Under the pieces are notes generated by a model. That model did not search any database and was not told where the DNA came from. It was given only the letters and a program-made list of their open reading frames with translations. A stretch of DNA of 18,889 bases from Chloroflexota bacterium. Lineage in GTDB: Bacteria > Chloroflexota > Chloroflexia > Thermomicrobiales > JADLAZ01. Both the position numbers and the translations under genes were made by a program. Of the stretch, positions 17,001 through 18,889 are shown one piece after another. The stretch lies in the NCBI GenBank assembly GCA_020849725.1, contig JADLAZ010000058.1, positions 1 to 18,889 of the forward strand, written 5' to 3'. Within the stretch, counting starts at the first letter, position 1, and each line of letters starts with the position of its first letter.

Positions 17001-17531
17001 GGTCAGGCCGTGGTCCATCAGCTCGATGAAGACCTGCTCGCGCCCGAAGATGTCCGCCATCTGGCCCAGGCTCTGGCGCGCGGCAGCCTCGTCACCGGCC
17101 ATCAGGTGGCCGGGCACTTCGGCGCCGAGGCAGCCGCTGAGCGCGATTAGGCCGGCGTGATGGTCGGCCAGCATGGCCCGATCGATGCGCGGCTTGTAAT
17201 AGAAGCCCTTGAGACTGGCCATGCTGGCCAGCCACAGCAGGTTCCGGTACCCGTCGAGATCCTGGGCCAGCAGGGTCAGGTGATACTGGTTCTTGTCTCG
17301 CTGCTCGACACTGGTCGGAGTGAAGTACGCCTCCATGCCGACGATCGGGCGCACGCCACGGCTGGTGCAGGCGGCGTGCCAGTCGAGCGCGCCGTAGAGG
17401 ACGCCGTGGTCGGTCAGTGCGGCGGCCGGCATGCCGTACTCGGCGGCGCGCGCGGCATAGTGGTCGAGTTTGCCCAGTCCATCGAGCAGCGAGAACTCCG
17501 AGTGCAGGTGCAAGTGAACGACGTCCGCCAT
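14031..17531 (-). CDS. dnaE: DNA polymerase III alpha subunit (DnaE)
   Basis: This 1166-residue protein is the replicative DNA polymerase catalytic subunit, with normal family length. The N-terminal PHP domain opens HLHLHSEFSLLDG (6-18). The catalytic palm has MPDIDLDFQDDR (391-402, Asp393 and Asp395) and KMDFLGL (545-551, Asp547); GPGRGSATGSLVAY (351-364) and the ARHASTHAAGVV stretch (496-507) are conserved. A tandem helix-hairpin-helix region and an OB-fold (RLLALVKSVRTLLTKRQ) follow near the C-terminus. Unlike in Escherichia coli, the PHP metal ligands appear complete (His8, His10, Asp17, His42, Glu67, His84, Cys134, Asp202, His204). The ATG at 17531 has GGAGG 4 nt upstream; the frame extends to 17657 but without family match. 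Confidence 0.97.
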   Translation of the reverse strand: MADVVHLHLHSEFSLLDGLGKLDHYAARAAEYGMPAAALTDHGVLYGALDWHAACTSRGVRPIVGMEAYFTPTSVEQRDKNQYHLTLLAQDLDGYRNLLWLASMASLKGFYYKPRIDRAMLADHHAGLIALSGCLGAEVPGHLMAGDEAAARQSLGQMADIFGREQVFIELMDHGLTEQHRVNEGLLRLHAQTGLPLVATNDVHYVDAADAHAQDVLVCIQTGVSVHDTKRMKMASDQLYFKSPAEMAATFAAWPEALANTLRIAERCDLRLAPADHRLPRFPVPDGFGEASYLEHICRQGCLARYGAMTEAVERRLVYELSVIDQMGFVPYFLVVWDFVRFARERGILVGPGRGSATGSLVAYVLGITGLDPLKHNLLFERFLNLGRREMPDIDLDFQDDRRDEVIRYVTQKYGDDRVAQIITFGTLAAKAAVRDVGRALGLSINEVDRVARLVPTGPNVTLDQALKLPELQTLYTGDETVRELLDTARKLEGVARHASTHAAGVVISRDPLIDLVPVQRAGKSGDEITTQYHMNLLADLGLLKMDFLGLSTLTVLGRACENVARTRGLTLTPDTIPLDDAASYEVFQRGETHAIFQLEGGMATRMTIDVRPTAFEDVVALMALVRPGPMELAPVYIARKHGREPIAYQHPALEPILRSTYGVILYQEQVMQIANELAGFTLTDADKLRKAMGKKLPEEMAKQRSSFVGGCIAKSAAGELVPAMAADEAGDLFDLIDRFAGYGFNRSHSAAYAVIGVQTAYLKHHYPAEFMAAVLTTEAGNSDKIIGAAAECRRLGVALRPPDVNLSERGFMVERDADGTLAVRYGLGAIKNVGEGIVTALLAARTGEPDGRFASLDRLCAAVDSNQMNKRVLESLVKAGATDCLGPRAALLAALDRALALGQAARKAARVGQMGLFGGSDDVPAAHLTLDDVPALPARTLLVWEKEHLGIYVSAHPLAGLRRPGDARPTLASITAETAGQTVRLLALVKSVRTLLTKRQQTMAVAAIEDEDGEAELVLFPECFDRCGEIAVDDAIVEVTARVEMRHEQVQLVAERVTLFDLDAARPTRQRLIVRLRCTDDLAVDIDAMHEVRDILWQHDGEAEVRLELITGAGVKHYQPIRRGVEVNPALLADLTGLLGRDSVRVDTDGPADVTPQPTPIVAVA

Positions 17532-17552
17532 CCGACCTCCCGCCTGACCATC

Positions 17553-17571
17553 CCGGCCGTCCGACGGCCGG
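17553..17571. repeat. Perfect palindrome in the dnaE leader
   Basis: CCGGCCGTC (17553-17561) and GACGGCCGG (17563-17571) are perfect inverted arms around one base, ending 21 nt before the dnaE ATG, just outside the GGAGG site. It could be a leader RNA hairpin or a protein site; GC-rich chance palindromes occur in such genomes. Confidence 0.5.
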
Positions 17572-17801
17572 CTTCTCTGCTTTGCTGACGCGCACGCGGC
17601 CCGACGGATGCGCGCCGGCCACGCTCGGCCCGGCGGCGCGGGGTTGTTGTCCACCAATCAATGCCGGTGGTTGCTGCCAGTCTCGACCGCGGCGCGTTGT
17701 CTCGGCGACAATCAGGCGAGCTGCGCCGCCAGCACACGGCGTGCCCCACTGCTGGCGCCCACGGCGCAGGCGTGAGTGCGGGCACGGGCACGCTGCGGCG
17801 G

Positions 17802-17815
17802 CCGGTCGAGACCGG
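17802..17815 (-). terminator. Small hairpin downstream of the XRE gene
   Basis: CCGGTC (17802-17807) and GACCGG (17810-17815) form 6-bp arms with a 2-nt loop, 14 nt past the regulator's stop. There is no T-tract, so termination is only a guess. Confidence 0.25.
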
Positions 17816-17829
17816 GCCGCGCCGCGGCG

Positions 17830-18201
17830 TCAGGCGGCGGAGCGGCCCCACTGGCGCACGAGCAGCGTCATCAGCTCGCGGAAGTTCGCCCGCGCGGCTT
17901 CCGGCAGCTCCGGGTCGCGCAGCAGGCGCGCCGCGGCCGCGATCGCCGGCTCATCGGCGAACAGGTTCGAGTCGTCGGTCGGGCGGTAGCCGGCGGCTAC
18001 CAGCAGGCTGTCCGTCTGCGGCGTGTCGAGCTCCATCACCTCGCTCAGCGCCAGGACGGTCTCGCGCGATGGTTCGCGCTTGCCGGCCTCAAGGCGGCTG
18101 ATGTAGCTGTGGTCGAAGCCGGCCTCATGGGCCAGGCGGCTCTGGGATAGCCCGCGCAGCCCGCGCAGCTCGGCCAACACGGCAGCGAACGAAGTCGTCA
18201 T
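17830..18201 (-). CDS. XRE-family transcriptional regulator
   Basis: The 123-residue protein has an N-terminal HTH of the lambda-Cro/XRE type: LRGLSQSRLAHEAGFDHSYISRLEAGKREPS at about residues 15-45, with ETVLALSEVMEL completing the domain near 58. The rest (about 60-123) is a helical tail ending in LMTLLVRQWGRSAA, without a recognised sensor domain; it may serve dimerisation. The ATG at 18201 has GGAGG 6 nt upstream. Its promoter region holds a perfect palindrome lying between a consensus -35 and a -10 box, so the protein probably represses its own gene. No toxin partner or other target gene is adjacent on the same strand; dnaE lies 298 nt downstream. Confidence 0.85.
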   Translation of the reverse strand: MTTSFAAVLAELRGLRGLSQSRLAHEAGFDHSYISRLEAGKREPSRETVLALSEVMELDTPQTDSLLVAAGYRPTDDSNLFADEPAIAAAARLLRDPELPEAARANFRELMTLLVRQWGRSAA

Positions 18202-18265
18202 CCTGCGCCTCCCAATAACTGTGCCAGCCGGTCCGTGTGGACGGCCGGTCGCCGATCATGCCCGC

Positions 18266-18295
18266 ATCTTAGCACGGTGTATGACACCGTGTCAA
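18266..18295 (-). promoter_or_regulatory. Promoter of the XRE regulator gene
   Basis: On the minus strand a perfect TTGACA (18295-18290) is followed after 18 nt by TAAGAT (18271-18266, four of six). The predicted leader is about 60 nt. This is the best promoter match found in the window. Confidence 0.65.
18273..18291. promoter_or_regulatory. Operator-like palindrome in the XRE promoter
   Basis: CACGGTGT (18273-18280) and ACACCGTG (18284-18291) are perfect inverted arms with a 3-nt centre, filling the space between the -35 and -10 boxes. On the minus strand a second, overlapping 6-1-6 palindrome (TGACACGGTGTCA, 18294-18282) shares half of it. The position fits an autorepressor site of the adjacent XRE protein. 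Confidence 0.65.
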
Positions 18296-18301
18296 GACCA
18301 A

Positions 18302-18763
18302 CACGCTTCAGGACTGAGAGTCATCGCTGCCCATGCATCGCTGTCATGATTTCGAGTGTCTGTGCGGCCTGCGCAAGATCGCTGTGCGATCCATGCACAG
18401 GCTGTCCATGCAGAGTGGCCGCGCAGCGGCGGCTCGCCGAGGGCATAGCGGCTCACGCCGCACGATGCCACGGCACAGAGGCCAGCCAGCCGCCGCTGCC
18501 GCCGGCTGGCCTCGATGCCGACCCGCACGTCGTGGGTCCAACGGGCCGCCGTGCGGTGGGCCGACACGCCGGTCTGGCGGCCAGCACATGAGTCCCACCG
18601 GTCGGACCAGCTCGCCTCCGACGACCTCCAGCACTCAGGGCGCCGATAGGGCGCGCTGCCAGTCGGCCAGGCTCGATGTCCCTCACCAGGGCCACCAGGC
18701 CGCCGCGCGCGGTGCTGTAACGGCGCGCCAAGCGCTAGCGGCGGCGCCGCTTGTGCCTCGTGG
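18302..18763. other. Gene-free region between the XRE promoter and the insertion-sequence end
   Basis: About 460 nt in which every open frame gives low-complexity Arg/Ala/Pro-rich translation with no ribosome site or family resemblance. It contains three CCATGCA copies with GCTGTC nearby (18331-18412), a GATCGC-TGT-GCGATC palindrome (18377-18391) and a 10-bp hairpin (18478-18513). A degraded gene cannot be excluded. Confidence 0.5.
18478..18513. repeat. 10-bp perfect inverted repeat
   Basis: GAGGCCAGCC (18478-18487) and GGCTGGCCTC (18504-18513) are perfect inverted arms with a 16-nt GC-rich loop. It lies in the gene-free stretch; role unknown. Confidence 0.5.
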
Positions 18764-18889
18764 GTAACTGTTCAGACTTGGGCGGGAAGCGGGTCGGAGA
18801 GGAGGCGGAGACACTCGGCGAAGGGGTTGAGGCCGCGCGCCCGCCAGGTGCCGAAGGCCGTCGCCAGCGGCATCTTGATCGCCGTCCCA
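18764..18889 (-). mobile_element. Probable end of an insertion sequence (IS66-like?), continuing past the right edge
   Basis: The stretch from 18764 begins GTAACTGTTCAGACTTGG. The IS66 family is known for termini that start with GTAA and for 8-bp target duplications. A minus-strand frame that resembles a transposase C-terminus stops 8 nt inside this point, the usual arrangement for such an element. The other end is outside the window, so the terminal repeat cannot be matched. Confidence 0.4.
18772..18889 (-). CDS. C-terminal end of a probable transposase (partial)
   Basis: A minus-strand frame enters from the right edge and ends at TGA (18774-18772), leaving 38 complete codons. The product ends IKMPLATAFGTWRARGLNPF and then AECLRLLSDPLPAQV. 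The TWRARGLNPFAECL stretch recalls the tail of IS66-type transposases, where a helix with GLNP- or GVDP-like residues precedes the last few amino acids. That resemblance is from memory and is weak; other transposase families or an unrelated gene are possible. Confidence 0.4.
   Translation of the reverse strand, partial: GTAIKMPLATAFGTWRARGLNPFAECLRLLSDPLPAQV

Larger units (their letters stand above)
17532..17829. other. Intergenic leader region between the XRE gene and dnaE
   Basis: No convincing gene is seen here. It should contain the dnaE promoter and leader, but no pair of -35/-10 boxes stood out. A perfect 9-1-9 palindrome (17553-17571) and a small hairpin (17802-17815) are listed separately. 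Confidence 0.5.

Noticed and set aside
17532..17657. 42-residue N-terminal extension of DnaE
   Set aside because: Family members begin at the HLHLHSEFS segment, and the ATG at 17531 has GGAGG upstream.
18453..18731. 92-codon minus-strand frame in the gene-free stretch
   Set aside because: The translation is low-complexity Arg/Ala/Gly-rich with no ribosome site or family resemblance; it also contains the 10-bp hairpin.

Overview
This is a gene-dense stretch of a high-GC bacterial chromosome (well over 60 % G+C by eye) made mostly of housekeeping and metabolic genes. GTG and TTG starts, short overlaps and GGAGG-type ribosome sites are common. The gene mix fits Chloroflexota, perhaps a Thermomicrobia-like lineage: a separate small B12-binding mutase subunit followed by MeaB, PolX with a PHP domain, DnaE with an intact PHP domain, LarB, and an orphan cyanophycin-synthetase-like Mur ligase. 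That placement is inference without a database search. No rRNA, tRNA or CRISPR array was seen.

Left block, minus strand (1-3893): a promoter near 3864-3893 can drive a membrane-anchored FecR-domain protein, UDP-glucose/GDP-mannose-type 6-dehydrogenase, holo-ACP synthase (overlapping the dehydrogenase stop) and the NnrE half of the NAD(P)HX repair enzyme, which runs off the left edge. A SAM methyltransferase (3950-4579, plus) diverges from this cluster and overlaps the tail of a TatB-like gene (4562-5203, minus).

Central plus-strand block (5406-9434): a family-4 type glycosyltransferase, peptidyl-tRNA hydrolase (8-nt overlap), 3-hydroxybutyryl-CoA-type dehydrogenase, the B12-binding subunit of a methylmalonyl-CoA-type mutase, and its G-protein chaperone MeaB (GTGA overlap). 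The last three point to acyl-CoA/propionate metabolism; the large catalytic mutase subunit is not in the window.

Minus-strand block (9442-12137): rdgB (dITP/XTP pyrophosphatase), a divergent Mur-ligase-like protein, and larB (nickel-pincer nucleotide biosynthesis). The gene order and spacing allow one operon. polX diverges from rdgB and converges on dnaE; a perfect 10-bp inverted repeat between the two tails is a likely bidirectional terminator.

Right end: dnaE (14031-17531, minus), then an XRE-family regulator (17830-18201, minus) whose promoter carries a perfect 8-3-8 palindrome between a consensus -35 and a fair -10, which suggests autorepression. About 460 nt without a convincing gene follow. 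The window closes with what looks like the end of an insertion sequence: the C-terminus of a probable transposase reads in from the right edge and stops 8 nt inside a possible GTAA-type terminus at 18764.

Nothing here amounts to a clearly new system. The best leads are the degenerate orphan Mur-ligase-like protein beside larB, the self-regulated XRE gene, and the insertion-sequence boundary.
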